Assembly (NCBI GenBank): GCA_036874045.1
Contig: CM072344.1
Span: 7,412,501 to 7,476,500 of the forward strand
Direction: 5' to 3'
From: Cymodocea nodosa
Taxonomy: Eukaryota > Streptophyta > Magnoliopsida > Alismatales > Cymodoceaceae
Length of the DNA stretch: 64,000 nt
Positions 20,223 to 31,039 of this stretch are shown here, in pieces; the first letter of the stretch is position 1, and each line of letters starts with the position of its first letter. The translations under genes and the position numbers were made by a program. The notes beneath the pieces were generated by a model. The model saw only the letters and a list, made by a program, of their open reading frames with translations, was not told where the DNA came from and did no database searches.

Positions 20223-20466
20223 GTTAACTCAACGAAGTAAGTCCGTTGAGTTAACCTTAACTCCACGAGGTCAAGAATAAAATATAAGGTTACTCCGTTG
20301 AGTTATCTGTAACTCAACGAAGTTAGTCCGTGGAGTTACCAAATAGGTAACAAAGCTAGTCTATTGAGTTAGCTGTAACTCAACGAGATTAGTTCGTTGA
20401 GTTAGAAATAGTAACTGAAGTTAGTCTGTTGAGTTAACTGTAACTCAACGAGGTTAGTTCATGGAT
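20223..20466. repeat. Tandem array of CGTTGAGTTAAC inverted repeats
   Basis: AACTCAACGA recurs at 20226, 20311, 20377 and 20442, giving spacings of 85, 66 and 65, with complementary CGTTGAGTTA-type partners between. The first pair is a perfect 12-bp inverted repeat: GTTAACTCAACG at 20223-20234 and CGTTGAGTTAAC at 20244-20255, with a 9-base loop. Similar but shorter arrays lie in the Gypsy LTRs and at 56940-57175. Confidence 0.85.
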
Positions 20467-20631
20467 TAAGCTGAACGATTATTCTTTTAGCTATGAATGA
20501 AACTTTGTGGGTTTAGCGGTTATTGAAATTTGAAATTAGAAGTGGAACACGTATCCATAAAAATAAGAACCATACTGCACATTACAAGACACATTCTTGC
20601 AACGAGATTCATTTGCCTTATGGACGTGCAT

Positions 20632-20640
20632 TATAAATAT
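20632..20640 (+). promoter_or_regulatory. Possible TATA box before Gypsy gag fragment
   Basis: TATAAATAT lies 250 bases before the gag frame and downstream of the hairpin array. This is the same order (array near TATA, then leader, then gag) that would be expected in an LTR. It is supported by position only. Confidence 0.35.
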
Positions 20641-20881
20641 AGAACAGAATGTTATTTATGAGTTACCAGCAGTTGAGGAAGGAAAGAAATTCGTTGGGAA
20701 ACTAGGAGTAGTTGATTCAACTTCATTCGTCAACAACTATTTATTGAGAACAATGCATTAGACTGGTATGTAATTAATCTTCTACTATTTTACTTTATGT
20801 TAAGAGTTTATGAGCACATGGATTCGTTCTCCTAGCACTAAATGATTAGTAAGAACACCTACACAGGATTATTCAACATAG

Positions 20882-21397
20882 AGGCGTACTAAAATATTTT
20901 CTGAATTGGACTTTAACAAAATCCTTAGGGGTGTAGCTAACCTTTTTTTAAAAGAGAATGAAGATATGGCTACTCTAGTAGAAAAGTCATTAAGGGAAAT
21001 TCTGTATCCTGAATTAGTTGATGAACCTTCATGTATTCGATTGCCAAACTTTGAGGGAGATAGGTTTGAACTAAAATCTAATTATATTAGTCAATTGCCA
21101 CACTTTCATGGATTAGAAAGAGAAGATGCCTATTATTTCCTTAAAGAATTTAATGAAGTTTGTCAAATGATGAAAATGCCGAACATGAGTATTGATGTTA
21201 TTAAACTTAGATATATTCATTTTGCTTTAAAAGACACAGCTAAGAGATGGTTATATACTCTGTCACATGATTCAATTTCTGCATGGACTGAATTTTGCTC
21301 TGTCTTTTTGGAAAAATATTATCCAACACATCAAACGATTAAAAAGAAAAAGGAAATACTAATGTTATTTGAAGAGTGTTTCAAGCCTCTTGAGTAG
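20882..21397 (+). pseudogene. Gypsy (Athila-like) gag capsid fragment
   Basis: The open frame shows the Retrotrans_gag capsid fold region: RLPNFEGDRFELKSNYI, QLPHFHGLEREDAYYFLKEF, IKLRYIHFALKDTAKRWLYT and WTEFCSVFLEKYYP. These line up with capsid wording known from Athila gag. There is no ATG near the start; the frame opens after a stop at 20879-20881. It ends at a stop at 21395 and the sequence beyond is unrecognisable. This is the domain missing from the gag remnants of Gypsy-1 and Gypsy-2, but nothing shows that it belongs to them. Confidence 0.75.
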
Positions 21398-21572
21398 ATT
21401 TACAAGTTGAAACTTTATTGTATTGTTTAGCAAATAAAGCATAATAAATAATGTTCAACCCTCGAGCATCCATTTAGATGATTCTCTCATCCTCCTTAGT
21501 CCAATCATCCTCATGATTGGGTAGAATAGGTATTCCTAGAACTACCATTTTCCAGAGACTCACATCTGAGCT

Positions 21573-22819
21573 TGTTAGGAATTTTGTTTTGATGATGAAC
21601 GCTTTATTAAAGTTTATAAATAAGTCTAAATAATATTTTTTAAGTATAATAGTCACGTAGTAAAATGTTGACAAGTTATTGGAAAGTTTCACTCAAAATT
21701 TCGGATAGTTAAGATTTTTTGGAGAGTTAAAGTTTTAAGATAGTTAAGCTTTGGATAGTTAAACTTTTGGATTGTTAACGTTTCGATTTAGTTGAAGAGT
21801 TATGTTAAAAAACTTGTATAGTTAAGTTATCTACACGTGTGTTTTTAATGTTTTAAGTTTTCATGTGTTTTCTATGTGCATTTGGTAATGAAAATCGAAG
21901 AGTTAGTTAATTGTTCAAGTTTTTATATGCATAGATAGATAACTGTTCAAGTTTTATAAAATAACTAAGGAACAGATAAGTTTTATTTGTTCAGTCACAT
22001 GTTTTGTAGGTGCAAAAACTCGAAGAGTTATAGAAAAGTGTTTGAGTTTTTATAGGACTTAAAAGATAAGTGTTCGACTAAAGAGGTGACTTAGAAGATA
22101 TCCTACAAATCTCCAGGAAGATAAAGTTTCGGTGGATCTACGATAGAAATCGTAGAAATTCAAAATGATAGTGGAGATATTGGAAATTTCAAAATAGAGA
22201 GTGGACATAGTGGAAATTCAAAAAGATAGTGGAAATTGTGGATAATTTGAATTTGAAATTAGTATGTGAAATATGGATTAAGTGAATGAACATACTCAAT
22301 GTGAAGTCATAGTTTCGACTACTATAAATAGAGAGTACAAGCTACATTACGATCATCTCAATCTCAAATCACAATCTGAAAAACCAAGTCTAAATATTCA
22401 ACTACATATCAAATCTAGAAAAATTCTCCAACATTAGAAGAAGTTCAGAATTCCAAGCAATTTTAGAAATGGAGTTGCAAATGCAGGAAGTTTGGAAATT
22501 CAACAACTAGAGAAGAAGAAATACAGAAGCTGAGTAAAAAAAAGGAAAAGGAGCTACGTGCATAAAGATCAGGTTTTATATAATTTGAAATTAGCTTAGA
22601 ATAAAGACTTCATTTTCTATTTGAATTGTATATTGGATTTTACTCTATCAAAATTGACAAGAAGGGAATTGAGTTGAAAAGAAATTGTAAATTCTTTCTT
22701 TAAAGTTTATAAAGAATAGAATTTTATTTATGAGTGTATTGTGCTCTTGTTTTATTCATTGGTAATTTAATTACTAAAGACACAATTCACCCCCCTTCTT
22801 GTGATACAAGGATCCTACA
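21573..22819 (+). repeat. Copia-F 5' LTR
   Basis: It begins TGTTAGGAATTTTG and ends GATCCTACA, about 1.25 kb. U3 holds TTTCGGATAGTTAAG, GGAGAGTTAAAG and GAAGAGTTA units (21690-21910). TATAAATAG at 22323-22331 is the likely promoter. Five bases before it read GAGCT; no right-hand duplicate is available because the 3' end is lost. Confidence 0.85.
22323..22331 (+). promoter_or_regulatory. TATA box of Copia-F LTR
   Basis: TATAAATAG, followed by the leader region AGAGTACAAGC. The same box is kept in the LTR fragment at 60133-60141. Confidence 0.6.
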
Positions 22820-22821
22820 AC

Positions 22822-22833
22822 TAGTATCAAAGC
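22822..22833 (+). other. Primer binding site of Copia-F (tRNA-Met, decayed)
   Basis: TAGTATCAAAGC lies two bases after the LTR end and differs from TGGTATCAGAGC by G-to-A changes only. Confidence 0.75.
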
Positions 22834-22906
22834 ATAGTTAAGAGCTTTCATTTCTCTATTTAGGAATCGATTTTTCCTATCATTTATTTAGGATCATCTA
22901 TTTAAA

Positions 22907-23990
22907 ATGGAAAATACTAAAATCTTAGTTATGACTAAAGAACAGACCACTAATCGTCCTCCTATATTCGAAGGTAGCAATTATGGCTATTGAAAATATA
23001 GGTTGAAAGTATTCTTTAAGTCAATTGATTTCAAATTATGACATGTAATTAGCAATCCTTTAGTGTTAATTACGACTCCATATGAGACTTGGACTTTTGA
23101 TGAAAAGGAGCGAATGACACTGAATGCTAAAGGTTTAAACATCTTGTTCTATGCTTTATCTCATGATCAATTTAACAAAGTTTCTACATATCAAATTGCA
23201 TATGAGATATGGCATGTATTAGAAGTTGCCAATGAAGGTACTAACTAGGTCAAGGAATCTAAGATTAATATGTTAGTACATAAATATGAGTTTTTTAAAA
23301 TGCACAAAAATGAATGTATCTCTAATATGTTTTCCTATTTTCTTGAGATTGTAAATTCATTAAAATCTTTAGGCAAGAAATTCGAGGAAAAAGACTTGGT
23401 AAGAAAGATCCTTAGAACTTTAACTAAAATTTGGGCTCAAAAGACAACATCAATTGAAGAGTCCAAAGATTTAAATACATGTACTCTCGATGATCTCATA
23501 GGCAATCTAACAGCCTATGAAGTACAACATTTAGATCCAATAGGGAAAAATCTTAGAAGGTATTTGGCTTTCGAGGATGATAAATTCTCAGAAGTCACTA
23601 GTGATTCTAATGATGATTTACTATTGTTGAATAAAAAATTTAGAAATCTATTGAAGAAATGTAAAAACTTTAGGTCAGCAAAGACATATAGAGATATGGA
23701 AAAGAAGTCATTCATGAAAGACAAAATCATATGCTACAAGTGCAATAGGTCGGATCACTTTCAAGCTGATTGTCCTCTCAACAAAGATAGGAATAATTCG
23801 AGGAGGAATTTCAGGAATAAGAAATTCAGATAGAGAAGGGTACTTAAAGTGACATGGGATGACTCTTCAGCTTCACAAAGTGAAGAAACAAAGGACTCAA
23901 CATCAAACAATGAATTCTCATCAAAATTAGATTTAGAAGAAAATCTAGCAAACGTATGCTTCATGGAGAAATCTAGTGAGGTACACAAAT
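22907..23990 (+). pseudogene. Copia-F gag
   Basis: It starts at the ATG at 22907 (MENTKILVMTKEQ) and keeps one frame. RPPIFEGSNYGY and LNAKGLNILFYALSHDQF mark the UBN2-type capsid region. A CCHC knuckle, CYKCNRSDHFQADC, lies at about 23731-23773, and a KVTWDDSS block with an acidic tail follows. Two early stops are tryptophan codons changed to TGA, and another (23248) is Gln to TAG. The frame leads without a separate gag terminator into the protease. Confidence 0.8.
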
Positions 23991-25453
23991 CAAAATGGAT
24001 AATGGACAGTAGAGCATCCAACCACATGACTAGAGATATATGATTACTTACAGAAGTAACAAAGACAAAGAACGGACAAGTTACCTTTGAAAATAAAAGT
24101 AAAACAAACATCCTTAGGTCTAGCAAGGTTAAGGTAACTAAAAAGTGTTTTATAAATGATGTCTTATAAGTAGAAAACTTAGGTTTTAATTTATTGAGTG
24201 TCCCTATCTTAATGAAGTTTTACAGAATAATTTTTGAAAAAGATTCCTGTAAAATTATGAACATGTATACAAACGAAATTTTATTCACTACATATAAGAA
24301 AGGATCCATTTGTATTGTGAATTTGCCTTCTGATATTATTAAAAACAATGCTTGCTTAATTGCAAAGTCAAATGAAATCATTTTATGGCATAGAAGGCTA
24401 GGACACTCAAACTTAAAATTATTACAAAAGATGTCTAAAAAGAATCTAGTTAGAGGTTTACCTAGTATTAAGTACTCGAAAGAGTTTATGTGTGAAGCAT
24501 GTTAACTAGGTAAATGACATAAAATATCCTTTAAAAGTTTAAATGAAATAACAAGTAAAAGAGTATTAGAACTAGTGCATATGGATTTATTTGGACCTAC
24601 TAAGACAACTAGTTTAGGAGATAAACATTATGCTTTTGTACTAGTTGATGACTATTCTAGGTTTACTTGGGTTTATTTTCTAGCTAATAAAACTGAAGTT
24701 TTTGAAATATTTAAGATATTTTGTAATAAAGTTCAAAATAAGCAAAATGTTAAAATTCAAAAACTTAGGAGTGATCATGGTACAGAATTTGATAGGTACT
24801 CATTTTCAAAAACTTAGGAATGATCAAATGGACACCTTTTGTGAAGATTTAGGCATAGATCATAGGTACTCATTTTCAAGAGCTACTTCACAAAATGGGA
24901 TAGTAGAATGTAAAAACATGTTAAAGACCAATTTATACAGCAATTATGATATAACTTTTCTGAACTATGTTAAATGAAAATAAGTTACCCCTATCTCTCT
25001 AGGTAGTAGTTCATACAGCATATTATGTTATAAATAGAGTACATTTAAGACCAATTTTGGATAAAACTCCTTATGATATATGGTATAATAGGGTTCCCAA
25101 AATAAGTTATTTAAAACCCTTTGGCTACAAGTGTTTTATTTTGAACACTAAGGAATGTAGAGACAAATTTAGAGCCAAATCAGATGAGGGTATTTTTGTT
25201 GGTTATTCCATTAAAAGTCAGGCATATAGAGTATATAATAAATCAATAAAAACCATTGAGGAAACCCTACATGTGAAATTTCATGAAAATTCTCATTTGG
25301 ATTTTAGACATGCTGAAAACATTGATTCAAAAATTCTCCCAAAAATGGTACCAACTAATGTTGATAGAGAAATTAAGACATTATCTAACGAAATAAGAAA
25401 TATAAACTTAAATGATGAAGATTTAGAAGAAAATAGTCATACCTATAGTAAAT
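23991..25453 (+). pseudogene. Copia-F protease and integrase
   Basis: The protease motif is WIMDSRASNHMT: the catalytic Asp is kept but the Gly of D-S-G is Arg. The pre-integrase zinc region is WHRRLGHSNLKLLQKM with CEAC. The integrase core shows HMDLFGPTKT (first Asp) and KLRSDHGTEFD (second Asp). It is then damaged by a local duplication at 24757-24880, and the Glu region reads QNGIVECKNM, with Cys where Arg normally follows the Glu. The C-terminal part is KPFGYKCFILNTKECRDKF, then EGIFVGYS. Frames shift at about 24810 and 25000. Confidence 0.8.
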
Positions 25454-26195
25454 GTGGAACAATATAGAAATTGGCGTTATGCTTCATCTCATCCTATTGA
25501 TCAGATAATAGGCGATCCTAATGGAGTTAAGACTAGGTCATCAATAGTCAACATTTGTGGTGCTTATTCATTTGTTTCCTTACTAGAACCTAAGAGAATT
25601 GAAGATGACTTAGAAGATGAATTTTGGTATTTAGCTATGCAAGTTGAGTTAAATCAATTTATAAGAAATGAGGTATGGGATCTAGTTTCACCCCTTGAAA
25701 ATCAGTCCGTAATAGGAACAAGGTGGGTTTTTAGAAACAAAGTTGATCAAGATGGACATATAGTTAAAAATAAAGCTAGGTTAGTTGCTTATGGTTACAA
25801 GTAAGAGGAAGGAATTGACTATGATGAAACATTTGCTCTTATTGCTAGACTAGAATCAATATGAATTTTGTTAGCATATGCTTGTTACATGGATTTTAAA
25901 TTATATCAAATGGATGTTAAGACTGCCTTTTTAAATGAATATATAAAAGAAAAAATTTATGTAAAATAACCTCTAGGTTTTGAAGATTCAAAACATCCCG
26001 AGTATGTTTACAAGCTTAAAAATGCACTATATGGCCTTAAACAAGCCCCAAGGTCTTGGTACGAGAGATTATCTAAATTTCTTATAAAAAAAGGGTATTC
26101 TATGGGAAAGGCAGATCACACTCTTTTTATCAAAAAGGTTGAAAAAGATATATTGGTAGTTCAAATTTATGTAGATGACATTATATTTGGAGCAA
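25454..26195 (+). pseudogene. Copia-F reverse transcriptase, 5' part
   Basis: EDEFWYLAMQVELNQF and GTRWVFRNKVDQDG open the domain. Further on are EEGIDYDETFALIARLESI, LYQMDVKTAFLN, KLKNALYGLKQAPRSWYERL and the catalytic YVDDIIFGA. The sequence ends at the last of these because of the Gypsy-2 LTR. There are stops at 25802, 25861 and 25967. RNase H is absent. Confidence 0.85.
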
Positions 26196-28036
26196 TGTTT
26201 AGAATGAAAAGGTGCATAATATTAACGATTAAATGATGGTTAATTGCATAATATTTAGCTTAATATATGAGAATTAAGCCATTATGTTATAATTGCATTG
26301 TTATATGCTTTAATGAAAGAATCTACATAATTTCAGGGAATTAACGTTAATTAAGTATATTTCTAAACTGTCGATGAATTATAGGCTTTGAAATTCTTAA
26401 GTATCCAAATTTTCTGTGATTTTGGAGAGTTATATTGCATGTATCAGACTGTTATGTTTTAAATAATAGAAGAATATTTTATTATTTCCTAGAGTACACA
26501 TGTTGAAACCATAATGCATGACTTAAGTGAATGTTTGATAAGTTATCTGCTAACTATCTGAAATGTGCTTGAGCATCGAATAGTTAGGGTTGTAAGTATC
26601 CGAAATATATGAACTTGTTATTTCTTTATTACACGTGTTTTATAGTTAAATCAACGAAGTAAGTTCGTTGAGTTAGCTATAACTCCACAAACTATTTATT
26701 TTCTAATATGCCACTATAGCAGTTGCAGAAATAGGAAATTTAAAGGAAAACCACGATTGTACATATCACGTAGAAATTCACTTTTGGAATGAAGAAGAAA
26801 TCACCATCATTGATATGAATGAAGGAAATCCAACCAATCATCTAATCAAAAGTAGTTACTACTAAAAGAAATATAAAAGAAGAGGAGAAAGACAAAGAAA
26901 AAGTGTGTGTGTAGTAGTGGAGAATCATGCTAACTATAGGAAGCATCAGAAGTTCCTTGAAGCTTCACACCACCACCAAAATCACCAACTATCGGAGGTT
27001 TGTGAGGATACTTTCCAGATGTCGGGTCGATTCTGAGCCAAACATGGTGACTGAAAACCACTATGAGGAGTGATTGCATCATGGAAAGGGAAGCCATTTT
27101 CACTAAGCACCAACTCATATCTCCGAAGATCATAAAGCTTCTAGCATTGGTTTCAAGTTGATGCTAATGTGCTGAACAGGAGATCATCTTACAATTCTTG
27201 ATTCATGATTCTATAGAGAGAGGAGGAAAGATTGTAAGTGATTAAGTTTTCAATGGTGTAATCATGTCACATGTAGTGACAGAAGTTTTTATTATTGATA
27301 GAGATTTTTACATTTCACCTTTCACTCATCTTTAGGAACATATCAAAACAAAAATATTAAAAATAACAAATTATCTATGTTAACATTTAGTATTAAAGTA
27401 TTATATTGTTTGTTTTGCATCGTGATTAATGTTATCATTGTCAGTATTGTGAATGTTTTATGTTTGTTTAATTTAGAAAATAGAAAATAGTTTTATTGTT
27501 TACTGAAATTGATTTGTTCTAGATACTTAAAGATTTTAATGGTTACTATTTGAAATATCTGAATATTAGTATTGTTTAATGATAAATCTAATATTAACTA
27601 ACATTAAAGAGATTAATTGATGTTATTTACATTCTATGGAACCACCCAATGGTTGGCCGAATTCCTCTATATATAGCAGTATTTAACTGAAAAGGTAGGC
27701 TTGTGGAGTTAACTTAAGTCCACGAGATTAGTCCATTGAGTTAACCATAACTCCATGAACTAAGTCTGTTGTGTTAACTATAACTCAATGGAGTGCTTAA
27801 CTGAACAAATATAAACTTCAATATAAAAATTGGAACAATACACAATTCTTACTCAATCTCTATGGGATCGACCTCTACTTACACACAAATACAATATACA
27901 CTATGCACTTGCAGTTAAAAATACAAATTGGATTTAACATCTAACCTATGTGAAAGGTTGTTTGTTTACTTCTAAAAGTAATTATTGATATAAGCATAAA
28001 AACAAATCAAATAGAAGTTCACAATCAATACAAACA
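26196..28036 (+). repeat. Gypsy-2 5' LTR
   Basis: It begins TGTTTAGAATGAAAAGG and is similar throughout to 957-2771. The TATA box is TATATATAG (27668-27676). Inverted AGTTAAC motifs follow at about 27705-27795. The last bases before the primer site are AAACA; the exact end is uncertain by about 5 bases. Confidence 0.85.
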
Positions 28037-28043
28037 AGTTTTC

Positions 28044-28062
28044 TAGAGCCGTTACTAGGGAT
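28044..28062 (+). other. Primer binding site of Gypsy-2
   Basis: TAGAGCCGTTACTAGGGAT is a decayed tRNA-Asp-type site, with changes different from those in Gypsy-1. The two copies therefore decayed independently. Confidence 0.65.
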
Positions 28063-28141
28063 TGAGAAGCTAAGTAACTGTGAGTGCTGTTTTGTTTTAA
28101 TAGCAGAAGGAGTGTGTGTGTTTTATTCTATAATTGAGAAT

Positions 28142-29140
28142 ATGGAATATGCTTATGCTCAAAGATTTCTGAAACCTGTAGTTAGCATATGTGAATTCTG
28201 CAATTTGGAAGGTCATGACATCTTTGATTGTTTGAATCTGAGACAACTGCAGATGGTTAGATCACATGAACAACAAATGAATTATATTCAATATAATAGA
28301 GCTGAGTATGAGAATCCTATAGTTTACCCAACTAATGGTCAGTTTAGAATGTGTAATATGTTGAGAGACAAAGAAGTTTAGGATAGGTATGATAGATTGG
28401 AGTGTAGCTTAGACCAAAACATGGACAAACTAGAACAATACATGTGTCAGCAATAAGAAGTCAACCAATTAAACTATAGGGAAGAATATTCAGAACTTAA
28501 AATTGATATCATATACAAAACAAAAAAAACTATAATGAAAATTGATCAAAAATTGAATGCAATGAGATTAGATGATCTTGAAAGAAAACTAAAAGTATTG
28601 GACGAATTTACAATGAAATTACAAGTTATGCAACAGGAAAACACAAATAAAAACTTTAATGTTACAGATTTGCATAATTTGCAAGACATACAAACAAAGG
28701 AAAATACCAATGCAATAGAATTTAAAGAATGTAAGTTAAAACTAAAAACAATTCAATATCAAAATTATGAAAATGAAATACAAGAACATCATGAAAGTAA
28801 TGAAAATCTGGAAGATGTATGTATAACATTAAGATCTAGAACTGATATACCACCAAGAATCCAAAAAGAAAGTAATATGAAGGTGGATAAGAAAAAAATT
28901 CAAAATGATAATGAAAATGTAATATTTAAAATTTAGAAATCAATGAAGAAAAATCTGAATTTGAAAATGAGATTAAAAATGATGAAACAAATAAAATGAA
29001 AGACAAAGAATCTTGTAAATCACAATCATTAGCACCCTATCCTGAAAGATTACAACAACATTTCCTGAAAAACAAGAAAAAAGTAGAGAAATTTTTGAAA
29101 AAGTACAAGTTAACATTCCTTTGTTAGACTTATTGTAGAA
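28142..29140 (+). pseudogene. Gypsy-2 gag remnant (zinc knuckle and tail)
   Basis: MEYAYAQRFLKPVVS leads straight to the CCHC knuckle CEFCNLEGHDIFDC and the same K/E/N-rich tail as Gypsy-1. The capsid domain is again absent. A TAG at 28379 replaces Trp (Gypsy-1 has VWDRYD). Further stops lie at 28455 and 28934, and a frameshift at about 29060 precedes the protease. Confidence 0.7.
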
Positions 29141-30165
29141 AATGCCACATTGTGCTAAATTTCTTAAGGATTGGTGTATTAAGAAAAGAGAGCGAAAAGT
29201 TTTAAGGAAAGTCTTTTTAGCTAAGCAAAGTAGTTCTCTATTTATGCCATAAATTCCTAAAAAGTTATCTGATCTAGGAATCCCTGTTATATCATGCACC
29301 ATAGGAAATACCATGTTAGAAAGAACCTTAATAGACCTAGGTGTAGGTATTAATGTTATGCTGAGTGATATATTTGCATCCTTAGGATTAGAAGGCTTAA
29401 TCCCTATTAGGACTATTATTCAATTAGTTGATAGAAGTATAAGATACCCTAGAGGAAAAATAGAGGATGTCCTAATTAAAATAAAAAACTTCATTTATCT
29501 AATTGATATTGTGATTTTGGATTCCCAACATATTAAGCATCAGAACCATAATGCATCTTTAATTTTGGGAAGACCATTCTTAGCAACATCAGGGGCTATT
29601 ATAAATTGTAAAATTGGACTGATGAAGTTAGCATATGGTAATGATGATACTCAATTAAACATTTTCAAACTAAAAAAGTTTGAGGAATTAGAAATGCCCT
29701 TACATACTATAGACTTTTTAGAGGATGAGGGAGATATGCTAGATGATGTGATTCAAGAAGAATTAAATAGGCAATTAAATTCTGAAACTATAGAAGTAAG
29801 TGAAAGCATAGATGTAGAAGGAGATCAAGAAGAGATTTATATAGAAGATGAAAATGTTCAATTAGAAGCTCTAGCTTCTAATGGTCAACATTTAGATTTA
29901 AAACATTTATCTCCTAAATTAACTTATATATTTCTGGAACAAAAACCAACATGTCTAATCATTATTGCTTTAGATTTAAACGAGGATCAAATTTCTAAAT
30001 TAAAAGATGTAGTAAAAACTTATAAAGAAGCAATAAGATGGACTATGACTGATATAAAAGGGTTAAGTGCAACTTTATGCTATCACCACATATATTTAGA
30101 AGAGAATGCTAAACCAGTTAGTATTCTTGAGTGGAGATTAAATCCAAACCTTAAAGAAGTAGTCA
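29141..30165 (+). pseudogene. Gypsy-2 protease and linker
   Basis: Within the 322-residue frame 29313-30281, LIDLGVGINVML is the protease active site; the Gly after D-L is kept and the next Ala is Val. SLILGRPFLATSGAIINCK follows. The acidic linker EEIYIEDENVQLEAL and the stretch LKHLSPKLTYIFLEQ, broken in Gypsy-1, are open here. WTMTDIKGLSATLCYHHIYLEE is the conserved Athila segment just before the reverse transcriptase. Confidence 0.75.
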
Positions 30166-31039
30166 ATAAGGAAATAGTGAAATGGTTAGATGATATAATT
30201 TATCTGATTTTTGATAGCTCATGGGTTAGTCCAATCGATGTGGTTCTCAAGAAATCAAGATTAACAGTTATTAGGAATTAAAGTCAGGACTTGATACCTA
30301 CTAGATTCACTCAGGCTGGAGAGTGTGTATAGACTATAGAAAGCTGAATGCTGTGATTAGGAAAGATTATTTTCCCTAACCTTTTATAGACCAAATGCTA
30401 GAGAAATTAATAGGGTAAGAATATTTTTGTTTCTTAGATGGGTATTCAGGATATAACCAAGTTCCAATAGCATTAAAGGATCAAGAGAAAACAACTTTCA
30501 CCTATCCTAATGGAACTTATGCTTTTAAGAGAATGTCATTCAGATTATGCAATGCACCAACCACCTTTCAAAGGTGTATGCAGGGCATATTCACTAGAAT
30601 GACTAAAATTTTTTTAGAAATATTTATGGTTGATTTTACTATATATGGAACTTCATATGAAGTGTGCTTAAACAATTTAGACCAAGTATTAAAACATTGT
30701 GTGGAAAATAATCTAGCTCTAAATTGGGAAAAATGTCACTTCATGGTTAAACAAGGAATAGTCTTCGGACATGTTTCAAAGAAAGGGTTGGAAGTAGATA
30801 AAGCTAAAATAGAAGTAATTTCTAATCTACCAGAACCTAAATCAATAAAATATATTAGATCATTTCTAGGACATGTTGGATTTTATAAAAGATTTATTAA
30901 AGGTTTTAGCAAAATTGCTAAATCTTTAACTAATCTATTAAAAGATGTCCCATTCAACTTTGATAAAAATTGCAAAGAAGCATTTTTCAAGATTAAGACT
31001 AGCTTAATTTCAACTCCTATAATACAAGCACTTGGAGCT
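30166..31039 (+). pseudogene. Gypsy-2 reverse transcriptase to RNase H start
   Basis: KEIVKWLDDIIYLIFDSSWVSP opens the domain. A frameshift and stops follow at 30279-30420. The 170-residue frame 30533-31045 contains IFMVDFTIYG, in which the first catalytic Asp of F-M-D-D is Val, then GHVSKKGLEVDKAKIEVI and FLGHVGFYKRFIKGFSKIA. It ends in TPIIQALG, where Copia-B interrupts; the RNase H resumes at 50889. Confidence 0.8.

Larger units (their letters stand above)
19777..20881. other. Noncoding stretch with hairpin array and LTR-like promoter
   Basis: There is no gene. The first 400 bases are featureless A+T-rich sequence, the expected 3' noncoding end of Gypsy-1. From 20223 to about 20466 lies an array of CGTTGAGTTAAC inverted repeats, entered separately. 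A TATA box (20632-20640) and a leader-like stretch then precede a Gypsy gag frame at 20882, so 20160-20881 could be an LTR end and leader of another Gypsy family. I could not find a convincing primer site or LTR ends. Confidence 0.4.
21573..26195 (+). mobile_element. Copia-F, Sirevirus-like Ty1/Copia element, cut by Gypsy-2
   Basis: The 5' LTR (21573-22819), a decayed tRNA-Met primer site and gag, protease, integrase and reverse transcriptase are all in order on the plus strand. The RT stops at the YVDD box (VQIYVDDIIFGA), where the Gypsy-2 LTR begins at 26196. The only other trace of this family is an LTR piece at 59868-60148, beyond Gypsy-2. That suggests the remaining pol and 3' LTR once lay there and were deleted. 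It is related to but distinct from Copia-A and B (different LTR; gag about half alike by eye). Confidence 0.85.
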
